From Carya illinoinensis (taxonomy: Eukaryota > Streptophyta > Magnoliopsida > Fagales > Juglandaceae): a DNA stretch of 64,000 nucleotides. The notes below the pieces were generated by a model. The model was not told the origin of the DNA. It searched no databases and saw only the letters and a program-made list of their open reading frames with translations. The position numbers and the translations under genes were made by a program. The stretch is from the NCBI RefSeq assembly GCF_018687715.1, contig NC_056752.1:1054001-1118000 (forward strand), in the 5' to 3' direction. This document shows, piece after piece, positions 23,571-35,349 of this stretch. Numbering within the stretch: position 1 is the first letter of the stretch; every line of letters begins with the position of its first letter.

Positions 23571-25116
23571 CAACGGGAGCTACCAGCTGTCGCCTAAGCA
23601 TTTCCTTCATTTTAATGCATACTGTTGAAGCAGCTCATGTTCTCGTCACTTTGCATGCATGCAGCTGCTGTCGACCTGTCGGCGCTGCATGGTGTGACGG
23701 TACGTGCATGTCGCTAGATTTAATATTGATGGGTCGGAGTCATGTCGGACCTGATCAGTAATGAGGATTGTTGACTATATATACCTATGCATGGAAGGTG
23801 CAATTTTAATATGTGCTGTGCGGCGACGGGGACATGTATCATCAGGTATTTGAGGAATTCATTACAACTTCAAATTAAAAAGATCGTCTTTTGAGGGGGA
23901 AAAATCATGATCGCAGCTAAGGTTAAAAAGTCATCTTAATTACGAAATTGATCTTCTTGTTATATAAATTGTATCATCTACTTAGAGATTTAGTTCCTGT
24001 CACTAAAATACGTTCCAACAAATATAGTTATAGACTCGAAATAACACAAGAAAAAAACTAGATAACTCATAAAACTCCTCCAATCAAAAGTATACATTCA
24101 CAAATAAAAACGAACTCTTCCAACATATAATGATAAAGAACTCCATAATTAAAGTTACAACAAAGCCATCAAGATTCCAAAATACCATTCAAAGAAAGTG
24201 ACAAGACTTTCAAGTAAGACTCCGTAAACTCTTGTACCATTTGGTACTCATTCCACTAGGCACAACTAATCTTGCCTTCCAACTAATCTTGCCTTCCTTC
24301 CTAGCTGAATCATCATAATTATCTAAAAAATATTAAAAATATTGTATGAATTATTAATAATTCAGTAAGCATTAAATATATACCAGTTTGTAAATATGAA
24401 CCAGTTACAAAATATAGAACAAAACAAATTATTAAAATATCATAACAACAGTTAAGAAACATTTAATTATAGGATATACCAAAAGTCCTTTAGCATACGC
24501 ATAATTGAGCAGCATCATAAGAGAACAGATTCCATGTTTAATCCTATGGTAGGGTTATACTATCCCTGGTGACCAAATCAAGCAAAAACAGAAGTGAAAT
24601 ATTCTTCTTATATTCTTAGTGCACTGAGTGTGTACATAGTAAAGACCATGCAGAAAATCAATTTATTTTCAAAATAGGTGTACTTAGGAACAAAGGTGTT
24701 GGTACTAAAGCAATGATAAAGACCGCAGTTTTACACCCATGATAAGGATAGGACGAAAGCGAAAACAAAGTGTCATGCTAGAGAGTTTTCAGATGCAACA
24801 TATCATATCGAAACAAGGTGCTGAACAGCTAATATCATACAACCATATACAGGATTTCAGATTTCATTTTCATTCTTTTAAACAATGGAGAACAAAGTCC
24901 CAAAAATACTCATGCATACATCAATCATGACAGAAATATTTTATTTTCTTGTTCAAATACAAAGAAGTAGTGCAAAAAAGTGACTGTGGTTGTTTTCATA
25001 ACAAAACATGCACATTTTCATAAAATCAATCTCTATCTATTTTTAGGCAAAGTCTAGCATAGGAGCACCGCTTACCTGATGCTTACAGTATATTATTTAA
25101 GCCTTGGATCCGAACT
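23571..25116. other. Intergenic spacer
   Basis: No gene recognised. Mostly AT-rich, low-complexity DNA with a small local duplication of ACTAATCTTGCCTTCC at about 24266-24298. Confidence 0.4.
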
Positions 25117-25460
25117 CTAGTAGTATCGTAACCTAAATCAGGAAAACATACGCTAACATGTTAATGACTTACTTAAGTACAGAACCAAGCTAGCTAACAA
25201 AATTCCATAATCCAAGCTATAGTTCAACACATAAAAACCATCATAATGCCTCAGCTTTAAAATGGCCCTGCTCACAACATTTTAAATTTTAGCAGTGTCG
25301 CAACCTAAATCAGGAAAACATACGCTAACCTATTAATGACTTACTCAAGTACAGAACCAAGCTAACTAACAAAATTCCATAATCTGAGCTATAGTTTAGC
25401 ATACATAAAAACCATCATAATGCCTCAATTTTAAATGGCCTTGCTCTCAACAATCTAAAT
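25117..25460. repeat. 172-bp tandem duplication
   Basis: Two adjacent units (25117-25288 and 25289-25460), each containing AACCTAAATCAGGAAAACAT, a GTACAGAACCAAGCTA segment and ACCATCATAATGCCTCA. The units differ at scattered bases and small indels, so the duplication is not recent. No coding content. Confidence 0.85.
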
Positions 25461-25917
25461 TCATTACTCCACAACAAGAAATAGCCTATTCTCATTGAGT
25501 ACACCATTTTCCACTAACACCCTACTATTCATAAACTTATTAGTTATTCCTATCATGATAAACAAACACTATCCTACAATTTAAGTTCATCCCTTCCTAC
25601 ATCCAGGTCATTAAAGCCATGAGACCATCCAAACAACAAACTACATCACACCTTCGGGTCTCTACTATACAAATAAAGACTATCTAATTTTTCATAACCA
25701 TACATACCACGAAAAAAATAGTGCAAAAAGCGAGACTAATGCTTAGACTACCATACCTAATTTCGTGCAATGGCCCGTTGAATTAGAAAGCGATGCGACG
25801 TTGCCTAGTGGCGTTGGAGATGTCCTATGATACAGAGAAATGATGAGAAACCAGGGTATACCTTGGTGGCGAGAGATGCACATTGACTCAGGTGGCCTCT
25901 GTCAATCGTAACACAAA

Positions 25918-25950
<33 letters not shown>

Positions 25951-27959
25951 ATCTGCGGTAGGGAAACCAAGGGATTAGTGCTGACAATAATAGAGAACAA
26001 AATTGATTGGTCTGAACATGCATGAATAGAGGCAACTGAAAACTTGTTGATGTCAGCGAGAGAGGAATATGGTGGCAGACGAGGTGGGGCTGACGATTGC
26101 AATTTTGTACACAAACATAGAGAGAGTAACAGTGAGAGGGATACTAATAGAGAGAGTGATCATAAAGCATAAGAGAGAAAATCTTACCGTTGTTCAACTG
26201 AACCCGAGAAGTAAAAGGAGGCAAAGGCATGTAGCACAAAACCCAACTGAGAGAGAGAGAGAGAGGGCAAGTAGAAGAAACGGTTCACAGAGAATTTGAG
26301 GATCAGAGAGGGTAAAGTACAACATGAAAGTAACAGTAATGGAGTAGGGGTGTAACGGAAATGGAAAGGGGAAGGGGGTGTCGGCATAGGGGAGAGGAAA
26401 CGAATTAACAACCTAATCCATTACAAAAGAACTAAATAGTGTGCTTCACACCTGGGCTTGGTTTTCCTCCGTGCTTGGGCCGGGTATTACATAAATAGTT
26501 TGTAAACTTCCATTAGTAAAACTAAAAAGAGAAATGTAAGGTGAAATATACAAAGCATATAAGAAAAATAATTCCGAAAATGGTACTGAACAGTTAGTCT
26601 GGTCTCATAGTTTATTGTCCTTGTAATTGAATAGAAAGAGACCAACATAAAGATGATTGTTGAGTTTGAAACGATTTACACAATAGGATATTACATTAAA
26701 ATGGTATCATATATTACTTCTAATTGCACTACAATAGTAGATAAATGTTTATACTTACAAATCCTCCATATTTCAAATAGGAGAGCATGAATTTCGTTAG
26801 TTCCCAACAAAGTAGAAACTCGAATCCACCTTTATTGGGCTTGAGGGTAAGATATCGATTTACTTCTCAAAGGGATGAAAAAAACTTGATACTCACTGAA
26901 TGAAACCGGAGATGGATTTCAAGCACCAACAAAAATAAGGAGCACTTGATGTTGTATTGTGAATTGGTAGGTGAGGGTATTCTACAGTGATGTGTATGAG
27001 CAATATTGACAACAACTAATATCTAAAAAACCTAGAGACGTAGAAGAGGAAAGAAAGAAGAAAATGGAGAAAGTGAGGTAGAGGCGAGATAAGGGATGTA
27101 GAGTGGAGAGAATGGAGAAAGAAGTCCTTAAATGGGAGATTTTACAACAAAAAGTGGGTAGGGATGCGATTTTTGGCTTTGGAGAAAGCTTGGGTATAAA
27201 AGGGAGGGAGAATTGTATAGAAGATCTTTTCATTTAACTACATAATTATCATCTATTGTCAAGTAGCATATTTATCAATTTTAACATATTTGAGTGGATG
27301 AAAAATAAATGAAACAATACAATCTTAACTATCGAATTTTAACTAAACGCATACACTTTTGACTTTTTGATAATTTGATGATGTGATTGATATAATAGTT
27401 TAGATAGAACCGCTTTGGAACAATCAGGTTGGTTTTAGCCTTTTAACAATGTCCAATGAGAACATGCCATCTCAGTATTACATAAGTTAAAACTATAAGG
27501 ATCACATGGGAATTCTATCTAAAATTAAAAACCCTACGAAATGAATTGTTTTCCCCTTCCCTTTGCTACCTGACGAAAGGAATTATTTTTCCCTTGCTTA
27601 TTGCTTCCAACACTCATTGCCACCACATGAGCAGACTAACGTTAATTACCAATTCATGAATTGGTAATTAACTGGAATCTAGAGGCTAGGGCTAGGGCAA
27701 ATCGTGGGAGAATGCCCGGCGAAGATGATGAGTCGGTGAGCTTCTATTTGGTTGGGGCTTCCGGGGATTAATCTGAGCGGAAAGTGTTGCACAAAATTTC
27801 AACTCAAGATGCTGCTTTATGGTTCAATTTGCTTATCCGAAGTTTGGGGGAGGGGGTTGGGGAAGGGGGTAAACGGCTGGGTAAGAAACGAAACAAGAAG
27901 GGAAAAAAAAAAAAAGCTGAAAACAGAGAGTTCCAGAATCGCGCGTAAACCCGGTTTTA
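25461..27959. other. Intergenic, low-complexity segments
   Basis: Holds a (GA)n microsatellite at 25920-25948 and a shorter one at about 26248-26266, with purine-rich flanks. I recognise no gene. Short open frames at 25805-26411 and 26982-27233 run through simple repeats or lack motifs. Confidence 0.4.
25920..25948. repeat. (AG)n microsatellite
   Basis: About 14 AG/GA dinucleotides in intergenic DNA. Confidence 0.95.
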
Positions 27960-28336
27960 TATCCTATCCTTTTGCGGCAACATCTACTCGTGGGAAAAAC
28001 AAGTAATTACTCGCGGCAAATGTTATTTACTGATGGGATCATTTGCCTATCATCACGTGCAAAATAGCGACGACTATGTTCTGACGTTAAAAGTTTTAAG
28101 CCACGAAGAATATTAATTATTGGATTCTTTTTCGCCTTAAAAGAATTTGGTGGCATTAAACTGCGTAATTCATGGCAATATGTAATTGCCAGTAAAATAT
28201 TTGTCACCACTATGATCTCATGGTAAATGAGCTGTTTTGCTCCCACGGCTTGCTGTGGTGACAATACCAGACTTATTGTCACCAGAGTAAGCTGTGGAAC
28301 AAGAACTCATGGCAAAAAGCTGCTTTTCTTGTAGTG
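27960..28336. mobile_element. CACTA transposon end fragment
   Basis: Ends at 28336 with AAGCTGCTTTTCTTGTAGTG, the inverse of the plant CACTA terminus CACTACAAGAAAAG. The preceding 350 bases carry repeated TGGTGGCA/GTCACCA/CATGGCAA-like motifs, as in CACTA subterminal regions. I find no matching left end, so this is a truncated or very diverged copy. The left limit is approximate. Confidence 0.65.
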
Positions 28337-29273
28337 GATCAACACCCAGTCTGTCATCCTACCATGTATTTCTAACGCAGCCATCACCACTCACCATTGT
28401 CCTCCCCTTATCGTAGAAATGGTTTGTTTCTTGGTATAATTTTTCATTTGATAGGATTTTAATGAGGTGCTTTGGCATGGGGTTGAGCTTAATTTTGATG
28501 TAAACATCCAACATTTTTCACTAGTTTAAATTAAGTTTAAATCTGGTTTAAATTTTAATTTAAATAGCACTAGCAGCAAGGCATTAAAAACATCCACCGG
28601 GATTATATGAATTATATGTTTATGTTAATACTATTTTTATGGAGGGTGTTGCTAGCATAAAAAAGAAAGGAATTATATGTTTTGCAGTTGACATATGGGT
28701 GCAAAGGCTCATTAAGGTGCTCGTACCCTAATTTATCCTTCAATTTCTCTCCTTAAAGAAAAACAGAGGTCTGTCATGAGAATGAGAGAAAGTATGAAAC
28801 ATATACACCCAATGTGAATTGCAAAAGATGTAAAACATTATCTAGAACCTAGAAAATCAAGAACAAAACTGGTTTCTTTTTGCAATATTAACTACCTCAT
28901 TTGTAGTGCCATTATTATTAACTAAAATCAACTCCACAATCAATCAAAAAAGCGTCAAGGCAAGTAATAATACCAATGCATTATATCATGAATTCAACTC
29001 ACTCCAATTGAGATTGTATAAAAGAGAATAGAGGATCCCTAAATATTTAATCACTCATAGTTATATATAAAAGAGAGCAACATTATGATACTTCTATCCT
29101 AAAAGTATTTTGATTGAGCTAAATTATTGCATATTTTATAAATCTAAAACAAATATATTTCAATTATTTCATGACATTATTATTGGTTTTATATGAAAAA
29201 ATAGTTAAGAGGCCATAAATCTAAATTGTGATTTAAATTGATTGATAGCATGACTTATGTTTTATTTTATATT
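28337..29273. other. Spacer before the TR-GAG element
   Basis: AT-rich. Contains a 48-bp block (28652-28699) that recurs at 36717-36764 with two mismatches in the same orientation. No gene seen. Confidence 0.4.
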
Positions 29274-29278
29274 GTGAT

Positions 29279-30210
29279 TGTAAAGGCAAAAATTGGCTAG
29301 GATTAGATGACTAAATGATAAGATTTATCTTATCATTATTTGATTAAATTTGAATGAATGATAAGGTTTATCTTATCATTATTTGATTAAATTTGGATGA
29401 ATGTAAAATAAGTATTGATTTATATCTAAACAATATTGAGTCTATCTAGAAGTCTTAGGTGTTGTTTAGATAAGTTCCTGAAGTCAAAATCGAGTTCTGT
29501 TAGCAGTACACTTATCCAGAAGAAATCGGAACAGAATTCAGTCTATATCAGAAGAAGTTATCTCGAAATGTTAGCAGTCCGTCGGGACGCGTTTTCGCGT
29601 ATGTTGCTAACCGTCAGCAGAATCCTACTGCAACTAGAACTCTTTTCAGATCTTCTATTTAAAGGGGATTCGGTTTTGCATCTTTTCAAGGACTTCAAGT
29701 CACGAATTTTACAGAGGAGATCCTGAGTGTTTATGAGAGAAAATTCACTTGAGAATTTTCATGGGATTTTTCATATCTTCTTGAGTGAGATCGTGCTTTG
29801 AGTGCGAAGCAACATCGATTGTGTTTCAGCCTTTGGAGTTCCAGAAGGGAGGTCAACATTTGAAGATCGCCAGAGGTTCTGGCTGCTACTGCGGTAGAAG
29901 ACAAACGGGTCGTTTGTCTAGGCAAGTAAGAGAGTCGAATTGCAAAGGTTTTGTAATTGATTATTGCTTGTAATTATTCTTCAAATAATAAGATTGACTT
30001 TCCTGGGTTTGGCTGCCCCGTAGGGTTTTACCTTTAAAGAGTTTTTTAAAGGGTTTCCCTTCGTAACCAATCGTTGTGTCTTGCAAGTTTGATTATTTAT
30101 TTTAAATTACTTGATTCGTTTCATAATCTTGATAATTGAGATCTAACCTATTTGTTCAAGGAAATTGGTAGACAATTTCGTGGTTTTACAGGGGTACGTT
30201 GGGAATTTCA
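29279..30210 (+). repeat. 5' LTR of the TR-GAG element
   Basis: 932 bp. Near its start are two tandem 43-bp units (29314-29356, 29357-29399). Each holds a near-perfect hairpin of AATGATAAG-TTTAT-CTTATCATT type. A TATA-like box TATTTAAA lies at 29656-29663. Confidence 0.96.
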
Positions 30211-30265
30211 ATTGGCATCAGAGCGTGGTTCACTCATTCGAGTGTGATCCGTGCCCTTGTAGATC

Positions 30266-32110
30266 ATGTCGACGTCATTATACGTTCCACCATACTTCGA
30301 TGGGGAAAACTATGCTTATTGGAAAGTTCGTATGAGGGCTTTTCTCAAGTCTTTGGATGAACGTGTATGGCATTTGGTTGAACAAGGATGGACTAAACCC
30401 GAGACATCTATAGATGCTTGGACAAAAGATGAAATTAGCAATTGCAATTTAAATAGCAAAGGACTTAACGCTATTTTCATGGCGGTATCCTCCGAAGAAT
30501 TTAAAAGAATCTCCATGTGTGAGATTGCTAAAGAAGTTTGGGATATTTTGGAGGTTACACATGAAGGCACAAGAATAGTAAAAAATTCGAAATTGCAAAT
30601 GCTAACCTCAAAATTTGAAGAGATTAAAATGTTGGAAGATGAAAATTTTAATGATTTTTATGCTAAACTGAATGATATTGTGAATTCCAGGTTTAATCTC
30701 GGCGAGAAGGTGGAGGATTCAAGGATCGTGAGGAAGATTCTAAGGTCTTTACCTGAAAGATTTCGACCCAAAGTTACCGCTATTGAAGAAAGTAAAGATC
30801 TTGATGCAATAAAGGTAGAAGAATTGGTAGGTTCTTTGCAAACGTATGAATCTTCGCTTCCTCAAGCAAGAAAAGGTAAGTCTATTGCCTTAAAAACTAT
30901 AGAAGAAAATCAAGATAATTTTTCTGATGAAGAAAATCTTAACAATAAGGATATAGATCTTATAGTAAGAAAATTCAGAAAATTCATGTTTAATAAAAAG
31001 TATAGTGGAAAGGAAAAAGGAGGTAGAGAATTTTCTGCAAAGAAAAATTATTTTGAAAAATGGAATAAAGAAAAATCTGATAAAGTAAAATGTCATGAAT
31101 GTTCTGGTTATGGTCATATAAGAATTGAATGTCCAAATTTCAAGAAAAGTAAAGGAAAAGCATTGAATGTCACACTTAGTGATAGTTCAGAATCTGAAAC
31201 TTCAAGTTCATCATCTGATTATGACAATACTTTTGTGGCTTTTTCTACTGTTGTTAATGATTTTTCTGATATTGAGCTAACAAAATCTGAAAGTGATGAT
31301 GACAATAGTGATTTGGAGGTTGCTCTAGTTGTGGATGATCATGAGTTGAGTTTACAAGAAGCTTACAATGATGTGTGTGAAGAAGTGATCAAATTAAAGA
31401 AACTCAACAAGAAGCTGTACAAGAAATTCACTAATATGGAGAGTGAGAAAAATAACTTGTTTGAGGCATTCAAAATTTCTGATATTGAAATAGCAAGATT
31501 AAGGGATCAAAAAATTGCATTAGAAAAAGAGTTGGAAAAGGTTCAAGAAAAAACAGCAACACAAAAATTAGAAGAGATGTTGAGTATTCAAAAATCTAGT
31601 TGTGATCGCACGGGTTTGGGGTATATGACTTCTCAAGGTATGGAACTTAAAGACTCATCATCCGCTGCCACCTCATCAAAAAATATCATTTTTATTAAAG
31701 GAAGTCAAGATGAGGAAACTCCAAAGAAGGCCGTGTCTACAACTCATGTTTTAAGAGCCTCACATGATAGATCAATGACAAAGAAGCCCAAACAAGGTAA
31801 GTCCAAAGGTAAGTTTATTCCTATTTGTCATTATTGTGGTGTTGTTGGTCATATAAGACCAAATTGCTTTAACTTGAATAAAGTGAAGAAAAATGGATGT
31901 GAAAGAAATCTAAAAAGGAAAGGAAATAGTCTAGAGAATCAAGTTTGTGATATGAGTCAACAAATCAAATTTTTAAATCTCAAAATTGGTGAAATAGCAG
32001 ATTTTTGCTTTCAAAATAAAGAAAAGATCATACAAAGTGATGTTGACAAAAAGAATAGGCCAAAATTTAAAGCAAAATGGGTGGTCAAAGAGGATGCCAT
32101 GTCACATTAA
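30266..32110 (+). CDS. Full-length retrotransposon gag (614 aa)
   Basis: Intact frame starting 56 bp after the 5' LTR. The N-terminal half is a UBN2/DUF4219-type gag core (PYFDGENYAYWKVRMRAFL; AKEVWDILEVTHEGT; RIVRKILRSLPERF). A first zinc knuckle CHECSGYGHIRIEC lies at about residue 276, followed by an acidic Ser-rich tract. A long coiled coil follows (about 365-440), then a second knuckle CHYCGVVGHIRPNC at about 525. The C-terminal KAKWVVKEDAMSH ends where related elements run on into protease, so the gag seems complete and pol has been cut away. It is predicted to form virus-like particles and bind RNA in the cytoplasm. It is the only coding capacity of its element. The AT-rich codon use fits a retroelement. 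Confidence 0.93.
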   Translation: MSTSLYVPPYFDGENYAYWKVRMRAFLKSLDERVWHLVEQGWTKPETSIDAWTKDEISNCNLNSKGLNAIFMAVSSEEFKRISMCEIAKEVWDILEVTHEGTRIVKNSKLQMLTSKFEEIKMLEDENFNDFYAKLNDIVNSRFNLGEKVEDSRIVRKILRSLPERFRPKVTAIEESKDLDAIKVEELVGSLQTYESSLPQARKGKSIALKTIEENQDNFSDEENLNNKDIDLIVRKFRKFMFNKKYSGKEKGGREFSAKKNYFEKWNKEKSDKVKCHECSGYGHIRIECPNFKKSKGKALNVTLSDSSESETSSSSSDYDNTFVAFSTVVNDFSDIELTKSESDDDNSDLEVALVVDDHELSLQEAYNDVCEEVIKLKKLNKKLYKKFTNMESEKNNLFEAFKISDIEIARLRDQKIALEKELEKVQEKTATQKLEEMLSIQKSSCDRTGLGYMTSQGMELKDSSSAATSSKNIIFIKGSQDEETPKKAVSTTHVLRASHDRSMTKKPKQGKSKGKFIPICHYCGVVGHIRPNCFNLNKVKKNGCERNLKRKGNSLENQVCDMSQQIKFLNLKIGEIADFCFQNKEKIIQSDVDKKNRPKFKAKWVVKEDAMSH

Positions 32111-34412
32111 TGGATATGATTACTTGCATGTTCTTGCATCCGTTATATTATTGCATTAGCCTAGGACATGCATTTTATTTTTCTGTTTTATGTTTCTGTT
32201 TTTCAGTTTTAAATAAGAAAAATATAATATAAAAAAATTCTGGTTTGGTTCATAACTTTTCTTTAAGGAAACTGCATGCTTGATATGTCAAAGTTTGAGC
32301 ATTTGTGTTCTTACTTAATAAATTCCTGAACCTATGCATCTCTCTACTTTGTGCAATTCACTTTGTGTATACTAACCCTATGGATTATCTTAGCAAAGTT
32401 CATTTTCAATGCACAGTGAGAAACTTATATGTATGTTTTTTATAATTAAAGTTCACATCATTTAATGAGATGCTCATCAAAGAGAGAGCTCCTACCTTGA
32501 ATTGACTAATACTAGTTGAACCTAGTACATCAATAAAGAGCTCTCTTCTTGCCAAACACAAAGAGTGATCCATATAGAAAAAGTCGGTATTAATTCATTG
32601 TGGAAAAAGACAAACACCCTACACGGATCTATCTCCTTAAGTCCTTATAGAAAGAATCGTTGCTCTAATCATTGTGGAAAAAGATGAGCAACAAAAATGG
32701 ACTTAAAAAAGGGGATTGTGCAAACTAGTGTTTGGAGGAGATGCTCATGTATCTAGGCCCTAGCATAAAGTTTGACTTTTAAGGTGAAGCAACAAACTCT
32801 TGTGAGCATCTATAAGAAGCAATCTTTCATGAATAAAGGTATCAAAAAGAAAAAAAAAAAAGGATATTGAAGAAAGGAGTTCATAAAAATGCTTTGTTAT
32901 AAGTATACTCACTCACACACTCACATGAACTTTGACATTGATGATCTTATGAGGAGTGAATATCCATAGTGATTGTTGCAAATAAAAGGGTGTACTTTAT
33001 TGAATTTGTTTTGTGAGTTACACTATGTTTGAACTAAGATGCATTTAGGCATGTTACTTGCCCTATTGCTTTATATAAAATAAAAAATTAAAAATAAAAT
33101 TTTTTTTGTTGTTTTTATTTTCACTAATCTCTATTTTTTCTGGTTTCTATAAAATAAATACAGAAATAAAAATATGAAATTTTTTTTGTTTGTTTGAGAT
33201 ATGAGCCTAAATCTGTGTTTTTTTGGTCACTTATGCTAGTGTTGCAGTAGTCCCAGTGGGACTCTTTTTCCTCGGGCACGTGCCTAGGCACACGACACTT
33301 ATGTGCCTTATGTTTTTCCTTCTTGTGTCTCATACATGCGCCGATCTCCCACCCCCTTTCTCTCTTATTTTGCACGGCGCCCAGCTCTCTCACACATTTC
33401 TTCCTCTTTTGAGACCCAACCGAATCCTTCATTCACTCATATCACTAGTTAGACTTTTGAAATTCTGAAGATCATCCAGTTCTACTCATCTTTGCATCCT
33501 AATCAAGGTAAGGCTTATATGTTTTTCGATCTTCTGAAATTTCTAGGGTTGATATGTTTTTCAGCCGATTTATGAGGGGCTATTCATTATATGTGATTGG
33601 GTTGCGTTGAAATCACTATGGTTGCTCAGTTGAGCATTTTGTTTGCATGTATTGAGGACGGTTTTTGAGTGGGTCCTTAGCCTTTGTCATTCGGTTTTCA
33701 TGGAATGCCCACCAAGTGTTTGTTTTTTTTTCTCAACTAAGTTGTCTCAATCATTTGCTCATTGTTTAAACATGCATTCATGCTCATACATCAAGTGCAT
33801 TTAATCCATGAAAAATTGAGACACATGTGAGTTGTTCACCATGTCTTTCTTAGTATCTTCATATTGACTCACATAAGATATTTATTCTATTTTGTGTCTT
33901 GTCAGATTAGTGACAAAAAGGGGGAGATAAATAAATTGGAATATCTTGATATTGTGAAATTTAGGGGGAGTTTGAGTAAGTGGGTGTTTAATGAATTTGC
34001 TGAAAATAAAAAGGGGAGCAGTAGAATATTAAGGGGGAGAACTAAGTATTGAACATGGTTATTGATGATGAATTTGCTGAAAATAAAAAAGGGGAGCAGC
34101 AGAATATTGAGGGGGAGAATTAAGTATTGAACATGGTTATTGATGATGACTAGAACACTTTCTTTTTGTAGGTTTACATTGCATCTAACCTTTGATTATT
34201 ATTGGGACTAGTTTCAAGGAATGTTCTATGTCATTTCTTATCATTACTGTATTAAGATATTTTTCACGAGATCTTGGTCTGCTGGTTGTTTTTATCTTAG
34301 GTACACACTACATTCATCAAGTTGATTTTGTGACCGATCCGCCAAAGGGAAGATTGTATATCCAAGACATTCATCAAATTGGTTTTGTCACCAATCCGCC
34401 AAAGGGGGAGAT
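32111..34412 (+). other. Non-coding 3' internal region of the TR-GAG element
   Basis: No long frame. At 33229-33507 a block rich in CT tracts ends in CAAG|GTAAGG (donor-like GT at 33508), resembling a plant 5' leader with a first intron. From 33910 on, polypurine-tract-like sequences recur: AAAAAGGGGGAGATA at about 33916, TTAGGGGGAGT at 33961, AAGGGGGAGA at 34031, GAGGGGGAGA at about 34110, and the tract before the LTR. Two tandem duplications lie here: a 77-bp unit at 33992-34149 and a 57-bp unit at 34311-34412. Confidence 0.8.
33992..34149 (+). repeat. 77-bp tandem duplication with polypurine tracts
   Basis: Two units starting at 33992 and 34069, each running from TGAATTTGCTGAAAAT through a GGGGAGCAG and a GGGGGAGAA motif to TATTGATGATGA. 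The units differ at only a few bases, so each duplicates a pair of polypurine-tract-like sequences. Confidence 0.9.
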
Positions 34413-35344
34413 TGTAAAGGCAAAAATTGGCTAGGATTAGATGACTAAATGATAAGATTTATCTTATCATTATTTGATTAAATTTGAATGAATGATAAGG
34501 TTTATCTTATCATTATTTGATTAAATTTGGATGAATGTAAAATAAGTATTGATTTATATCTAAACAATATTGAGTCTATCTAGAAGTCTTAGGTGTTGTT
34601 TAGATAAGTTCCTGAAGTCAAAATCGAGTTCTGTTAGCAGTACACTTATCCAGAAGAAATCGGAACAGAATTCAGTCTATATCAGAAGAAGTTATCTCGA
34701 AATGTTAGCAGTCCGTCGGGACGCGTTTTCGCGTCTGTTGCTAACCGTCAGCAGAATCCTACTGCAACTAGAACTCTTTTCAGATCTTCTATTTAAAGGG
34801 GATTCGGTTTTGCATCTTTTCAAGGACTTCAAGTCACGAATTTTACAGAGGAGATCCTGAGTGTTTATGAGAGAAAATTCACTTGAGAATTTTCATGGGA
34901 TTTTTCATATCTTCTTGAGTGAGATCGTGCTTTGAGTGCGAAGCAACATCGATTGTGTTTCAGCCTTTGGAGTTCCAGAAGGGAGGTCAACATTTGAAGA
35001 TCGCCAGAGGTTCTGGCTGCTACTGCGGTAGAAGACAAACGGGTCGTTTGTCTAGGCAAGTAAGAGAGTCGAATTGCAAAGGTTTTGTAATTGATTATTG
35101 CTTGTAATTGTTCTTCAAATAATAAGATTGACTTTCCTGGGTTTGGCTGCCCCGTAGGGTTTTACCTTTAAAGAGTTTTTTAAAGGGTTTCCCTTCGTAA
35201 CCAATCGTTGTGTCTTGCAAGTTTGATTATTTATTTTAAATTACTTGATTCGTTTCATAATCTTGATAATTGAGATCTAACCTATTTGTTCAAGGAAATT
35301 GGTAGACAATTTCGTGGTTTTACAGGGGTACGTTGGGAATTTCA
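34413..35344 (+). repeat. 3' LTR of the TR-GAG element
   Basis: 932 bp, the same length as the 5' LTR and identical but for two bases. Short open frames inside both LTRs are LTR sequence, not genes. Confidence 0.96.
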
Positions 35345-35349
35345 GTGAT

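Larger units (their letters stand above)
29279..35344 (+). mobile_element. Young gag-only LTR retrotransposon (TR-GAG, Sirevirus-like)
   Basis: A 6,066-bp element with 932-bp LTRs at 29279-30210 and 34413-35344 and a perfect target duplication GTGAT (29274-29278, 35345-35349). The primer site TTGGCATCAGAGC directly follows the 5' LTR, and a polypurine tract AAAGGGGGAGAT precedes the 3' LTR. By eye the LTRs differ at two positions only (near 29611 and 29974), so insertion is recent. The only long frame is a complete gag at 30266-32110. Protease, integrase, reverse transcriptase and RNase H are absent; 2.3 kb of non-coding sequence with multiplied polypurine tracts takes their place. This matches the TR-GAG class of non-autonomous elements. 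The gag type and repeated AAAGGGGGAGA motifs point to Sirevirus (SIRE/Maximus) ancestry. It would need pol supplied in trans. Confidence 0.93.

Noticed and set aside
29436..29973. Open frames in the LTR repeated at 34570-35107
   Set aside because: They are duplicated because they lie in the two LTRs; no coding evidence.
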